Assembly (NCBI GenBank): GCA_039810885.1
Contig: JBDHXV010000007.1
Span: 12,666 to 76,665 of the forward strand
Origin: BJGO01 sp039810885
GTDB taxonomy: Bacteria; Bacteroidota; Bacteroidia; Chitinophagales; UBA10324
DNA: 64,000 nt
Direction of reading: 5' to 3'
Positions within the stretch are counted from its first letter, which is position 1, and every line of letters begins with the position of its first letter. Positions 6,839-15,637 of the stretch are shown piece after piece. The notes beneath the pieces were generated by a model, which saw only the letters and a program-made list of their open reading frames with translations, ran no database searches and had not been told where the DNA came from. The position numbers and the translations under genes were made by a program.

Positions 6839-8698
6839 CTAACGACCAATGCTTACCATCAAAATACTAATATCAGACGGATTTACACCACTGATTCTGC
6901 TAGCCTGACCTAATGTTTTGGGTCGTATTGCGCTAAGTTTCTCAGTTGCTTCTGTTGACAATGAATGAATTTTTGAGTAGTCTATATTTTCATGTAAGAC
7001 AACATTTTCTAATCTTTTTAATTTCTCAACTGTTTCACGTTCTTTTAGGATATACCCACCGTATTTTATTTGAATTTCCGTTTTTAATAGCTCAACATCA
7101 GTATATTTAGATAATTCATTTTGCATACCAGCAGCAATTAATAAACCCTTAATATCTGTATTTGGTCTGCTAAGAAGTTTTGATAAATAGTTTTTTTCAT
7201 TAATTGGAGTTGAATTTACCGACAGCAGATAATTATTTAATTCTTCAGAATATTCATTTGACGAATTAAGTTTTAAAATTAAATTATTTATTGATATCTC
7301 ATTGTGTTTCAATTTGTTATATATATTTTCCTCAATCAATCCCAAACTAAAAGCATAAGGCATTAATCGTTCATCAGCATTATCTTGCCTCAATAAAATT
7401 CTATATTCTGCTCTTGATGTAAACATTCTGTAAGGCTCGTTAACTCCCTTATTTATTAAATCATCAATTAATACACCGATATAAGCCTCGTCTCTTTTTA
7501 AAATAAGCTCATCGCGTTCTTTAATCTTTAGAGAGGCATTTATTCCCGCCATCAAACCTTGGCAAGCGGCTTCTTCATATCCAGTCGTGCCATTTATTTG
7601 TCCTGCAAAATAAAGATTCTCAATTTGCTGTGTTTCTAAAGTTAATTTAAGTTGTTCTGGAGGAAAATAATCATACTCAATTGCATACCCCGGTCGAAAC
7701 ATCTTTATATTTTCAAACCCTCTAATTTTTAACAGAGCTTTCAATTGAACATCCTCCGGTAAAGAACTTGAAAAACCATTAACATAAACCTCAATAGCAT
7801 TCCAGCCTTCAGGTTCCACAAAGAGTTGATGTCGTTCCTTATCAGAAAAGCGGTTGATTTTATCTTCAATACTAGGACAATACCTCGGCCCAACACCTTC
7901 AATTCTACCATTAAACATAGGCGATTTATCAAATCCTGTTTTTAAAATGTCATGTACTTCTTTATTTGTGTAAGTAATATGACAACTTCTCTGTTTAACT
8001 AGCTTATTTGGTTCTCGATATGAGAAACACTCGGGGTTTTCATCGCCCGGTTGTTCATCTAAAACCGAATAATTTATTGTTCTTCCGTCTAAACGAGCGG
8101 GAGTTCCTGTTTTCATCCTGCCACTATTAAAGCCAAGTTCCCTTAATTGTTCCGTTATTCCGGTTGACTTATTTTCAGCAATTCTACCACCTCCGAACTG
8201 CTTTTCGCCAATGTGAATAATGCCGTTTAAAAATGTTCCATTTGTTAGAATTACAGATTTTGCATAAATATTAGAGCCTACAACAGTCTTTACACCAATA
8301 ACGCATTTATTTTTTACGATAATGCCGGAAACCATATCTTGCCAAAAATCAATATTAGGTTCTTGTTCTAGCAAGTTGCGCCACGCTAAAGAAAATAACA
8401 TTCTGTCATTTTGTGTACGAGGGCTCCACATAGCCGGGCCCTTAGATCGGTTCAACATCCTAAACTGAATAGCAGATTTGTCGGATATAATAGCAGATGC
8501 GCCCCCGAGCGCATCAATTTCTCGAACAATTTGACCTTTTGCAATACCGCCCATAGCCGGATTGCAACTCATTTGTGCAATAGTCTGCAGATTCATAGTA
8601 ATTAACAACACCTTCATACCCATTTTGGCTGAAATGTATGCCGCCTCACAACCGGCGTGACCGGCACCAACAATGATCACATCATAATTATTAAACAT
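6839..8698 (-). CDS. mnmG: tRNA uridine-5-carboxymethylaminomethyl modification enzyme MnmG (GidA)
   Basis: MnmG, with MnmE, installs the (carboxymethyl)aminomethyl group on wobble uridine-34 of several tRNAs, using FAD. The 619-residue length is standard. The FAD-binding loop VGAGHAGCEAA is at residues 10-20, and SCNPAMGGIAKG, PRYCPSIEDKI and GTTGYEEAACQGL are diagnostic. A minus-strand TATTTTTG box (8703-8710) lies only 4 nt before the ATG. Two perfect parS sites occupy the gap between this gene and ybeY. In many bacteria mnmG lies close to the replication origin. Confidence 0.97.
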   Translation of the reverse strand: MFNNYDVIIVGAGHAGCEAAYISAKMGMKVLLITMNLQTIAQMSCNPAMGGIAKGQIVREIDALGGASAIISDKSAIQFRMLNRSKGPAMWSPRTQNDRMLFSLAWRNLLEQEPNIDFWQDMVSGIIVKNKCVIGVKTVVGSNIYAKSVILTNGTFLNGIIHIGEKQFGGGRIAENKSTGITEQLRELGFNSGRMKTGTPARLDGRTINYSVLDEQPGDENPECFSYREPNKLVKQRSCHITYTNKEVHDILKTGFDKSPMFNGRIEGVGPRYCPSIEDKINRFSDKERHQLFVEPEGWNAIEVYVNGFSSSLPEDVQLKALLKIRGFENIKMFRPGYAIEYDYFPPEQLKLTLETQQIENLYFAGQINGTTGYEEAACQGLMAGINASLKIKERDELILKRDEAYIGVLIDDLINKGVNEPYRMFTSRAEYRILLRQDNADERLMPYAFSLGLIEENIYNKLKHNEISINNLILKLNSSNEYSEELNNYLLSVNSTPINEKNYLSKLLSRPNTDIKGLLIAAGMQNELSKYTDVELLKTEIQIKYGGYILKERETVEKLKRLENVVLHENIDYSKIHSLSTEATEKLSAIRPKTLGQASRISGVNPSDISILMVSIGR

Positions 8699-8702
8699 TG
8701 TG

Positions 8703-8710
8703 CAAAAATA
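8703..8710 (-). promoter_or_regulatory. Candidate -7 box for mnmG (near-leaderless)
   Basis: TATTTTTG on the minus strand matches TAnnTTTG and is separated from the mnmG ATG by only CACA. The transcription start would fall at or next to the start codon. No clear -33 element is seen; parS site 1 lies in that region. Confidence 0.4.
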
Positions 8711-8730
8711 GAGGTAAGAAAAAAAGAAAT

Positions 8731-8746
8731 TGTTTCACGTGAAACA
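8731..8746. promoter_or_regulatory. parS centromere site 1
   Basis: TGTTTCACGTGAAACA exactly matches the bacterial chromosomal parS consensus TGTTNCACGTGAAACA bound by ParB/Spo0J. The flanks extend the perfect palindrome to 24 bp (8727-8750). It is intergenic, between ybeY and mnmG. parS sites usually cluster near the origin, where ParB loads and recruits SMC. Confidence 0.9.
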
Positions 8747-8765
8747 ATTTATATTAATCTATGGG

Positions 8766-8781
8766 TGTTTCACGTGAAACA
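8766..8781. promoter_or_regulatory. parS centromere site 2
   Basis: This is a second exact TGTTTCACGTGAAACA, 35 nt (start to start) from the first and ending 1 nt before the end of ybeY. Two perfect 16-bp copies in an 84-bp gap cannot reasonably be chance. Confidence 0.9.
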
Positions 8782-8782
8782 A

Positions 8783-9202
8783 CTAGTTCAACTCAATATT
8801 TAAATAGAAGTTCTCCTTTTGCCGCATTTGTTTAATGTCGTTCTTACTTTTATCCTTATAGCCGCATAGATGCAATATGCCATGTATTATAACGCGGTGC
8901 AACTCATTATGGAAAGGAACTTTAAAAATCTTAGCATTATCTGAAACTCTATCAACTGAAATTAATAAATCACCGCTGATTACCTCATTGTTGCTATAAT
9001 CAAATGTTATTATATCAGTATAATAGTTGTGCTTGAGGTGTTTTTTGTTATATTGAATGAGTTCTTTGTCGCTCATTAATACGACCGCTAAATTTCCAAT
9101 CACCCGTTGTTCTATGTAAGCTAGTATTCTAATTCTGTCCAGGAGCTCTCTTTTCTTCTTAATACCCCTTAATTCATTGTTTAAGAAAAAGGATATAGGC
9201 AT
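8783..9202 (-). CDS. ybeY: Endoribonuclease YbeY (16S rRNA maturation, UPF0054)
   Basis: YbeY is a zinc-dependent RNase acting in 16S rRNA 3'-end processing and ribosome quality control. The 139-residue protein has the family signature HGILHLCGYKDKS near residue 110. The first two histidines of the classic HxxxHxxxxxH triad are present, but the third position (GYDH in most phyla) reads GYKDK. I recall GYKD as common in Bacteroidota YbeY, with Asp a possible ligand. Its start shares a base with the stop of the upstream ATPase gene. Confidence 0.93.
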   Translation of the reverse strand: MPISFFLNNELRGIKKKRELLDRIRILAYIEQRVIGNLAVVLMSDKELIQYNKKHLKHNYYTDIITFDYSNNEVISGDLLISVDRVSDNAKIFKVPFHNELHRVIIHGILHLCGYKDKSKNDIKQMRQKENFYLNIELN

Positions 9203-9615
9203 TAGTTGAAATAAAATATCAACCGCAATGTGGAACCATTATTCAGAAATTCAACCTTATCCGCAAGGCTTTTTATTAAGAAGAGACCCCGACCGGTAAT
9301 TTTCTCTAGATTATCCGGTGAAGTGGGGTCTGGTAAGTTATTATAGTCAAAGCCACTTCCACAGTCTGATACAATTGCAATTAATTGTTGTGTTGAATAT
9401 TCAATGTCAAGAGTTACATTTTTGTTTATGTCATTACCATTTCCATAAATAATCGCATTTTTTACGGCTTCTATAATTGAAACAAAAAGGTTAGCCCTAA
9501 ATTCTTCTTTTAAATCCAATTCATTTCCAATCTTGTCTAGTAATATTTCTACTAATACAATATTTGAAATATCAGAAGGAATTAACTTTTTGACTTTTTT
9601 TATTTCATCTATCAT
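9202..9615 (-). CDS. RsbW/SpoIIAB-like histidine-kinase-type ATPase (anti-sigma or switch protein)
   Basis: The 137-residue protein is a stand-alone GHKL ATPase domain of the HATPase_c_2 type. The N-box is EAVKNAIIYGNGND near residue 50, the G1 box SDCGSGFD near residue 89 and the G2 box GRGLFLIKSLAD near residue 108. There is no receiver or dimerisation domain. Relatives phosphorylate anti-anti-sigma factors or hold sigma factors, but no STAS-domain partner is in the window. The gene lies 11 nt after the DUF4175 gene and overlaps ybeY by 1 nt, so it is part of that operon. Confidence 0.85.
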   Translation of the reverse strand: MIDEIKKVKKLIPSDISNIVLVEILLDKIGNELDLKEEFRANLFVSIIEAVKNAIIYGNGNDINKNVTLDIEYSTQQLIAIVSDCGSGFDYNNLPDPTSPDNLEKITGRGLFLIKSLADKVEFLNNGSTLRLIFYFN

Positions 9616-9626
9616 ATACTTAGTTT

Positions 9627-12600
9627 CTAGTTTGGTATTCTATTAAAATATTCTTCTGTTAAGGATTTATAAAATGGTTTTAATCCGGGAGGCAAAGTAC
9701 GATATAATTCAGTTTCTGTTTGACGCTTTTTAATATATTCTTGCAGCGATGGCGGTAGAATAGGGGTTAAATCTTTAGCCGTCTCCGACTTTCTTTTATC
9801 ATCGGTATCTCTTTCTCGTTCTGACTTTTCGGCATCAAGTAATTTGGTTAATATTTCTTGTTGTCTTTTTAGCGTTTCAGTTGTAATGACCTTGTTTGCC
9901 AAATCGCGTTCTGTCTTATCCATCAAATCTTGTATTTGGTTTAGATTACCCAACCCGCTTTTTCCATCTTTATTATACTGCTCATTGAGTTGGCGGAGGG
10001 CATCTCTTATAGCAGATTGTTGGGCAGCCATTTTTGCCAATTGCTCGCTCATACCGGAACCGTTTTGTTGCCCCGGTTTTTGCCCTTGCTTCATTTGCCC
10101 TTGCATTTCGGTTAGCTTATCATTAAGTTGTTTTTGCATCTGGGACATATTCGCAAGCGAGGGCTTTCCCTTGCCACCAGGCTTATTACACGATTGGTTC
10201 CCCTGCATCTTGGCATTCATCTCTTGTTGCATTTGTTTTAAACTTTCATCAAACATAAGTGCCAGGTTATTTAATGAAGTCATTATAAATTGTTGATTTG
10301 AGGCAGCTTGTGAGGAATATCGTTCTACTAAATTACTAAGTGCTTTTTCATTGTTAGTGTTGATAACATCTAATTGCTCATCAACATAGCTTTTAATGCT
10401 ATACTGTCTTTTAGCTAAGCTCTGAATGCTGTCTTCTATCATTTTAATATCTTCTTTTACTCTGTTTTGATCTTTTATGAGTTGTACATATGAAGTTGAT
10501 GTTGTGCTCACTTTCTTCATTTTCTTTATAATTTCTTCTTGCTTAAAAGAAATACGAATAATGTTTTCTAAAATTTGCCGAATAGACTTCATATCTTCTT
10601 CCATCTGTTCTTTTTGCGCATTCTCCATAAAGTTCTCCATCGATTCAGCCATTTCTTTCATGTTTTTAGATGCATTCTTTTGATTATCAGTAGCTTTTGA
10701 ATTGTTTCCTTTGTTGATTTCTTTAAGGCTCTTTTCTAAATTATTTGTTGTATTGTCAGATTTTTCATTCATATCCGGGAGATTCATCGGGTTTTCTAAA
10801 TCGTTATTTAAGTCACCCAAATCTTTCAGATCCTTCTTAATTTCTTCAAATTGTTTATTAATTTCTTCTTGTTTTTTACTCGTTTCTTCTTTGTTTTTTC
10901 CGAGTTGTGTTTCTTTTGATAACTCTTCTTGTTTATTTGCCAATTCTTTAAGGTTATCTTTTATGTCGTTAAACTTTTGTTCGAACTCTAGTTGTTTGAA
11001 GAGTGATAATAGCCGGTCTAGTTGTTTTTCAAGCTGTTCATTTTGCTTTTCGTTTGATTTTAATTGATCCAAGGTTGATTCTTTATTCATTTTCTCCATT
11101 AGGTCTTGAATCTTTTTTATCAACTCTTGCATCTCCGGAGAAAGAACTTGTTGTGCTAATTCATTTAACTGCTTTTGTTTCTCGGTAATTTCCGGATTCA
11201 TTTGTTTTAATTCATTCATCAGATTATTGTTGTTCTGATAATCTTTCTGCATTTCTTGCAGTTTGTTATATAAGTCTTTTTGATGATTTAATAAATCATT
11301 GATCTTCTTTTTGTCTTCCCAATCCATATTTTTCTTTTGCAACAAGTCTTGTTGTGATTTCTGTATGTCTTTATTAATATTTTGAATCTGAGAAATAGAT
11401 TTTTCTAAATTTTTTTTCAACTGTTGATTGTGTTGGTCTATTAACTCGTTTAAGTGATTTTCAGAAGGAATATCAAGAATATATATGCGAGACTTGGATG
11501 ACTTAGCTCCGTGAATGGCATCGTTGTCCCAAACTTCGAAGTAATAACTAATTTGATCTCCAGGCTTTAAACCAAGCGAAGAAAAATTAAAATAATAAGT
11601 GAATAAATCATTTTTACCTTTGATAGTCGATACAGGCAAAGTCTTTTCAATATTGCGTTCAGGATATTCTTCATTCTTAATCGAGTATTTAAATTTAAGA
11701 TTAGTGAGTCCGTAATCATCCGAAACAGCACCAGAGAAGTAGTGAAGTCGATTTGCAGTGGTATCTATTATTTCATCTACATCAATAGACGGATACTGAT
11801 CTTGAATAACATGAATAGAGTAACTTATCGAGTCATAAATATTGCTCTTGCCGTTTCGTGTAACAATTGAGTAAGGCGTTTCATTTAAAGCTTTATAAGA
11901 GACAGTAAAGTCATTATTTGATTTTTGCTGAGAGCGAGTGATGTTTGAGGGAAACAAAAGACTTAACTCATCAGTATTGTTGGTATTGAAAAGCCATCTT
12001 ATTACTGTTCCTTCAGGTACACTTAAATCTCCTGTGTTTTTTACAGATTCATTAGTGAGTTGGGTGTAGGGAGGATATTGTAAATCAACAGTAAATGAAT
12101 TGATCGTGGGTTTTCTGAGTGTATTTAACTCATATTGCGTACTAGTAAATCTAGACGTTTTAAATCTAAACACCTTATTATTCTGAACTTTTGCAAAAGT
12201 GTATTCAAATATATTTTTCCCTTTTTTAGACATTTTAACGTCAGAGCGATCTGTAACAATAAATAGCTCATCGGGTATTTGATTGCCTGTAATTTTAAGT
12301 TGCAGTGTGTAATCATTATTTTGAATAACTTCAAGCTTACCGCTTAAGAATTGTATATTAAATGGGAATTCTTTTTCAAAGTCCGTCTGGTATTGGACGA
12401 TACGTCGGGTGCTGTCTTTAATTATGTGTGAATTAGTGATATAAATAATAAGAAATAACAATACAACAGGGGCCAAGTATCGGAAAATATAGGTGTTGTT
12501 AAGTTTGAGATTAATTGCGTTAGTGAATGATATTGGCTGCAACAAGATTGTTTTCTGAAGTATGCCGGCTTCTATGAGAGCTATATTTTGCGTTTGGTCC

Positions 12601-12968
12601 ATTTCTTTTAACTCTAGGACACTTAATAATCTGTCCTCAATTTCATGAAAGTGCTTCCCAATAATAATTGCTGCGTCTTTTGACGAGATTACGGGACCAA
12701 GCTTAAAATATTTAATGAGAGGTATGACAACCCAATAGCTTAGGGAGGAAACAGCAAGAGCAATAAATCCCCAAAAGATAAAACTTCGAACTATGCTCGG
12801 CAGATAAAAAAAGTATTCGGATATGGTAACAAAAAGAAAAGCAAAAAGGAGCGCAGCCGCTGCGAGTATGCATCCGCGAATCATTTGGTTTAAATAATAT
12901 TTCCTGATAAAAGCATCGATACGCTGCAATAGAGGTTGCATAGCCGGAGATGCAGTATTTGTTTTCAT
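9627..12968 (-). CDS. DUF4175 family large membrane coiled-coil protein
   Basis: This 1113-residue protein matches the uncharacterised DUF4175 family, known mainly from Bacteroidota. The N-terminus holds two transmembrane helices (about residues 33-52 and 60-85) and a third near residue 165. A presumably periplasmic beta-rich part follows to about residue 500. Beyond that is a very long coiled coil rich in Lys, Gln, Glu and Asn, with a Gly/Gln/Lys segment near residues 930-975. No catalytic motif is apparent; a scaffold role is possible. A TATTTTTG box (12977-12984) lies 8 nt before the ATG. Confidence 0.88.
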   Translation of the reverse strand: MKTNTASPAMQPLLQRIDAFIRKYYLNQMIRGCILAAAALLFAFLFVTISEYFFYLPSIVRSFIFWGFIALAVSSLSYWVVIPLIKYFKLGPVISSKDAAIIIGKHFHEIEDRLLSVLELKEMDQTQNIALIEAGILQKTILLQPISFTNAINLKLNNTYIFRYLAPVVLLFLIIYITNSHIIKDSTRRIVQYQTDFEKEFPFNIQFLSGKLEVIQNNDYTLQLKITGNQIPDELFIVTDRSDVKMSKKGKNIFEYTFAKVQNNKVFRFKTSRFTSTQYELNTLRKPTINSFTVDLQYPPYTQLTNESVKNTGDLSVPEGTVIRWLFNTNNTDELSLLFPSNITRSQQKSNNDFTVSYKALNETPYSIVTRNGKSNIYDSISYSIHVIQDQYPSIDVDEIIDTTANRLHYFSGAVSDDYGLTNLKFKYSIKNEEYPERNIEKTLPVSTIKGKNDLFTYYFNFSSLGLKPGDQISYYFEVWDNDAIHGAKSSKSRIYILDIPSENHLNELIDQHNQQLKKNLEKSISQIQNINKDIQKSQQDLLQKKNMDWEDKKKINDLLNHQKDLYNKLQEMQKDYQNNNNLMNELKQMNPEITEKQKQLNELAQQVLSPEMQELIKKIQDLMEKMNKESTLDQLKSNEKQNEQLEKQLDRLLSLFKQLEFEQKFNDIKDNLKELANKQEELSKETQLGKNKEETSKKQEEINKQFEEIKKDLKDLGDLNNDLENPMNLPDMNEKSDNTTNNLEKSLKEINKGNNSKATDNQKNASKNMKEMAESMENFMENAQKEQMEEDMKSIRQILENIIRISFKQEEIIKKMKKVSTTSTSYVQLIKDQNRVKEDIKMIEDSIQSLAKRQYSIKSYVDEQLDVINTNNEKALSNLVERYSSQAASNQQFIMTSLNNLALMFDESLKQMQQEMNAKMQGNQSCNKPGGKGKPSLANMSQMQKQLNDKLTEMQGQMKQGQKPGQQNGSGMSEQLAKMAAQQSAIRDALRQLNEQYNKDGKSGLGNLNQIQDLMDKTERDLANKVITTETLKRQQEILTKLLDAEKSERERDTDDKRKSETAKDLTPILPPSLQEYIKKRQTETELYRTLPPGLKPFYKSLTEEYFNRIPN

Positions 12969-12976
12969 AATCTATT

Positions 12977-12984
12977 CAAAAATA
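12977..12984 (-). promoter_or_regulatory. Candidate -7 box for the DUF4175-ATPase-ybeY operon
   Basis: TATTTTTG on the minus strand fits TAnnTTTG and lies 8 nt upstream of the ATG at 12968. No good -33 element is seen. The sequence is AT-rich, so chance is possible. Confidence 0.35.
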
Positions 12985-13036
12985 AAATTAAGAAAACGAA
13001 GGGTAGTGGAGAATAGTTTTTATGGAAGCAAAAAAA

Positions 13037-13801
13037 TTAAATGTCTAAGATAAGAGATACGGGGCAATGGTCGCTATGAACGACTTCAGATAAGATATTA
13101 CAGGAGGTAATTTTTGATGTCAGTTTGTCGCTGACAGCTTGGTAATCAATGCGCCATCCTTTATTTTTTTTTCGAGCACCTGCTCTATAACTCCACCAAG
13201 TATAGTTATGCGGCTCGGGATGCTCATATCGGAATCCATCGGTCCATCCACTATCAAAAAATCGTCCCAGCCACTCACGCTCATCGGGTAAAAATCCTGA
13301 TGAGTTTTTATTACCTATTGGGTCATGAATATCAATAGGTTTATGGCAAATATTAAAATCACCGGAAATAACAACTTGATTGTATTCTTTTATTAACTGT
13401 TTGGAGTAGGGAAGGACATCATTTAAGAATTGATATTTGAATTTCTGACGCTCGTCTCCGCTTGACCCAGATGGAAAGTAGGCGCTGATAAATAATACAT
13501 CTCTTATTACGGCCCCCAGCCAGCGGCCTTCATTATCATAATCCTCAATACCTATTTGGAATATTGCCTTGTCCTGTTTGTGTTTTGAAAGAAGAGCAAC
13601 GCCGCTGTATCCTTTTTTTATTGCAGGAGCCAATAAAACATTGTAATCAAGAGATTCAAACAATTCTTTATTAAATTGATTTTCATCGGCTTTAATTTCT
13701 TGTAAACAGAGAATATCGGGACTTTCTTTAGATACCCACTCAATGAAACCTTTGTTGATTGCTGAGCGAATGCCGTTGATGTTATAGGTGATAATTTTCA
13801 T
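13037..13801 (-). CDS. xth: Exodeoxyribonuclease III (AP endonuclease)
   Basis: This enzyme cleaves DNA at abasic sites and degrades duplex DNA from 3' ends in base-excision repair. The 254-residue protein of the EEP fold shows YNINGIRSA at the N-terminus, the metal-binding Glu in LCLQEIKA, VVISGDFNI in the middle, and the catalytic SDHCPV at the C-terminus. Its ATG overlaps the stop codon of the upstream methyltransferase (TAATG), tying it to the end of the glycan cassette transcript. Confidence 0.95.
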   Translation of the reverse strand: MKIITYNINGIRSAINKGFIEWVSKESPDILCLQEIKADENQFNKELFESLDYNVLLAPAIKKGYSGVALLSKHKQDKAIFQIGIEDYDNEGRWLGAVIRDVLFISAYFPSGSSGDERQKFKYQFLNDVLPYSKQLIKEYNQVVISGDFNICHKPIDIHDPIGNKNSSGFLPDEREWLGRFFDSGWTDGFRYEHPEPHNYTWWSYRAGARKKNKGWRIDYQAVSDKLTSKITSCNILSEVVHSDHCPVSLILDI

Positions 13802-14574
13802 TATTCTAAATGATTTGATTTTTTAAAAATCATAACATCAGTTGAATATGTAATGTGAGCCGGTTTGCGATTTACAGTAGCAAATTCGATAATACTTAGT
13901 ATAGGCAGTGATAAATTGGGCAGCCATTTAAATCGTGTCCAGATTGATAAGGCATAGGATGGATATCGGAATACACGATTTGATTTAACTAATTGAAAAC
14001 CTGCATTTTTCATTAGGTCGATATATTCTTGCTTTATTCGCTGATGATGAATGCTATCAATAATAATACTTGCATTGCTTCTGATTTGCTCAAAGAGAAA
14101 TACTTCGCCGTTATCTTCTAGGATTCGATTAAACTCTTTGAAAATGATTGTCAATTCATCATTGCCGGTATGTTGAAGTACCCAATAAGTAAATATCTTA
14201 GAAAATCGTTTATTACCATATTGCATGGGATAGTTTGTCAGTAAATCATATACTATATTTTTATTTTGATGATTTATGTTGTTCGCAACACCTATCATTT
14301 CAGTTGATTTATCAATACCCACTATTTCTTTTACAAATGGTGCAGCATAGCTTGTTAGCCGACCCACGCCGCATCCGAAATCAAGCACTACATCCGAATG
14401 ATTGAATCTCAGATATTTTTTTAATGATTGTTTGGTAAAATAATTTCTAAAAATGTTTTGATGAACAGTTGCCGGGCTGGTGTTGGCATCTAATACGGCG
14501 TTTTCGTTATTATGCGACAAGGCACGGGCGTTAAACTCCGAGATTACTTTTTCTTTATCTATGTGACTATCCAT
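13801..14574 (-). CDS. Class I SAM-dependent methyltransferase
   Basis: The 257-residue protein has the SAM-binding motif I VVLDFGCGVGRLTSYA near residue 62, the acidic loop IVGIDKS, and the post-motif FTYWVLQHTG. The fold is certain; the substrate is not visible. It ends the leftward glycan cassette (49 nt after the acyltransferase), so it may methylate a sugar or a lipid carrier. It is coupled to xth by a 1-nt overlap. Confidence 0.88.
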   Translation of the reverse strand: MDSHIDKEKVISEFNARALSHNNENAVLDANTSPATVHQNIFRNYFTKQSLKKYLRFNHSDVVLDFGCGVGRLTSYAAPFVKEIVGIDKSTEMIGVANNINHQNKNIVYDLLTNYPMQYGNKRFSKIFTYWVLQHTGNDELTIIFKEFNRILEDNGEVFLFEQIRSNASIIIDSIHHQRIKQEYIDLMKNAGFQLVKSNRVFRYPSYALSIWTRFKWLPNLSLPILSIIEFATVNRKPAHITYSTDVMIFKKSNHLE

Positions 14575-14623
14575 TGCTACTAAGCTGTTTAGATGTGTAA
14601 ATGTAACCCTTGTATAAACCTTA

Positions 14624-15634
14624 TTAAAGGCCTGATATTTTTTTTAATAAAGACCAGATTTTATATTGTATGGGATTAGAAATAATATCAATTCTTGCTG
14701 AAGGAAGTGCTGCAGTTCCAAAATCATTTTTAAATCTGGAAATACCATATATAAATTTATTATTGTTGTTATAAGTAGCGTTTTCCATAGCTACCTGTCC
14801 AAGCATGTATCTCTCATATCCTAATTGTTGATATTGCATAGCGATATTCCAGTGTAACAGATGCCCTGCGCCAAGTTGGTTTTTAATATTCCCGCCGAAA
14901 GAATACATTGCATATTTACCATACTGAATAACAAAAGCAGCACTTAAAACTTGTTTATTATGTTTAGCAAAAAACAACTTAACGCAGTTGTGTTTGGATA
15001 GCAACTCAAACTTTTTCCGTACAAAGTCTGAATTTGGAGCGCTTTCAGATTGCTGTTTATAGGTTTCATTTACAAGAGATAAGAATGATTCAATATCGTT
15101 ATTACTAATGATTTCAACACCTAATTTAAGAGCCTTATTGATATTGCGACGGTGAGACTCCTTTATCCTTTTCCATAAATCCTCTTTACTAATTGTTAAG
15201 TCAAAGTATGCGACTTTAAATAAGCGAGTTTGGCGGGGATTTGATTTCTCGTATAAAGCAATATTTTCTATGCCGCCGTTATAACCGGAGGAATAGATAT
15301 AAACTATTTTTTGAGTTTTGATATAGTCTTCGATAGCATCGTTTAAATAATGCATTGCGTCAGAGTTTCCGGGCAATGTAATTGCTTCTCCAAGCATACT
15401 TAAAGATGAACTTATCTTTTTATAAATCGGTAATTTCTTGCTGATATATTCAAAAGCCTTAATTCCAGCAATCAGGGTACCATCCTTGTATAGTTGAAAA
15501 TAAACAGGGATTTGATTAAATAATACACTTGTGCCATCATAATAACTTGTTTGCAAGCAGTTACTGTTAAGCAGGCAGAGCGCATTCCACTCTTCAATAT
15601 GTAGTGGGGTATGATAGGTGATTTTAGTTTCCAC
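14624..15634 (-). CDS. GNAT/FemAB-like acyltransferase
   Basis: The 336-residue protein resembles GNAT-fold proteins of the FemAB / Acetyltransf_6 group, which acylate cell-wall or surface-polysaccharide precursors. The typical core is RIKESHRRNINKALKLGVEI near residue 155, followed by SFGGNIKNQLGAGHLLHW and QLGYERYMLGQVAM. It begins 3 nt after the fusion amidotransferase gene ends, within the cassette. It could transfer an amino acid or acyl group to an amino sugar. The exact donor and acceptor cannot be read from the sequence. Confidence 0.8.
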   Translation of the reverse strand: METKITYHTPLHIEEWNALCLLNSNCLQTSYYDGTSVLFNQIPVYFQLYKDGTLIAGIKAFEYISKKLPIYKKISSSLSMLGEAITLPGNSDAMHYLNDAIEDYIKTQKIVYIYSSGYNGGIENIALYEKSNPRQTRLFKVAYFDLTISKEDLWKRIKESHRRNINKALKLGVEIISNNDIESFLSLVNETYKQQSESAPNSDFVRKKFELLSKHNCVKLFFAKHNKQVLSAAFVIQYGKYAMYSFGGNIKNQLGAGHLLHWNIAMQYQQLGYERYMLGQVAMENATYNNNNKFIYGISRFKNDFGTAALPSARIDIISNPIQYKIWSLLKKISGL

Positions 15635-15637
15635 CGA

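Noticed and set aside
9844..11067. Plus-strand open frames of 68-150 codons inside the DUF4175 gene
   Set aside because: They are antisense shadows of the Lys/Gln/Glu-rich coiled coil and give Ser/Phe/Cys-rich products without domains.
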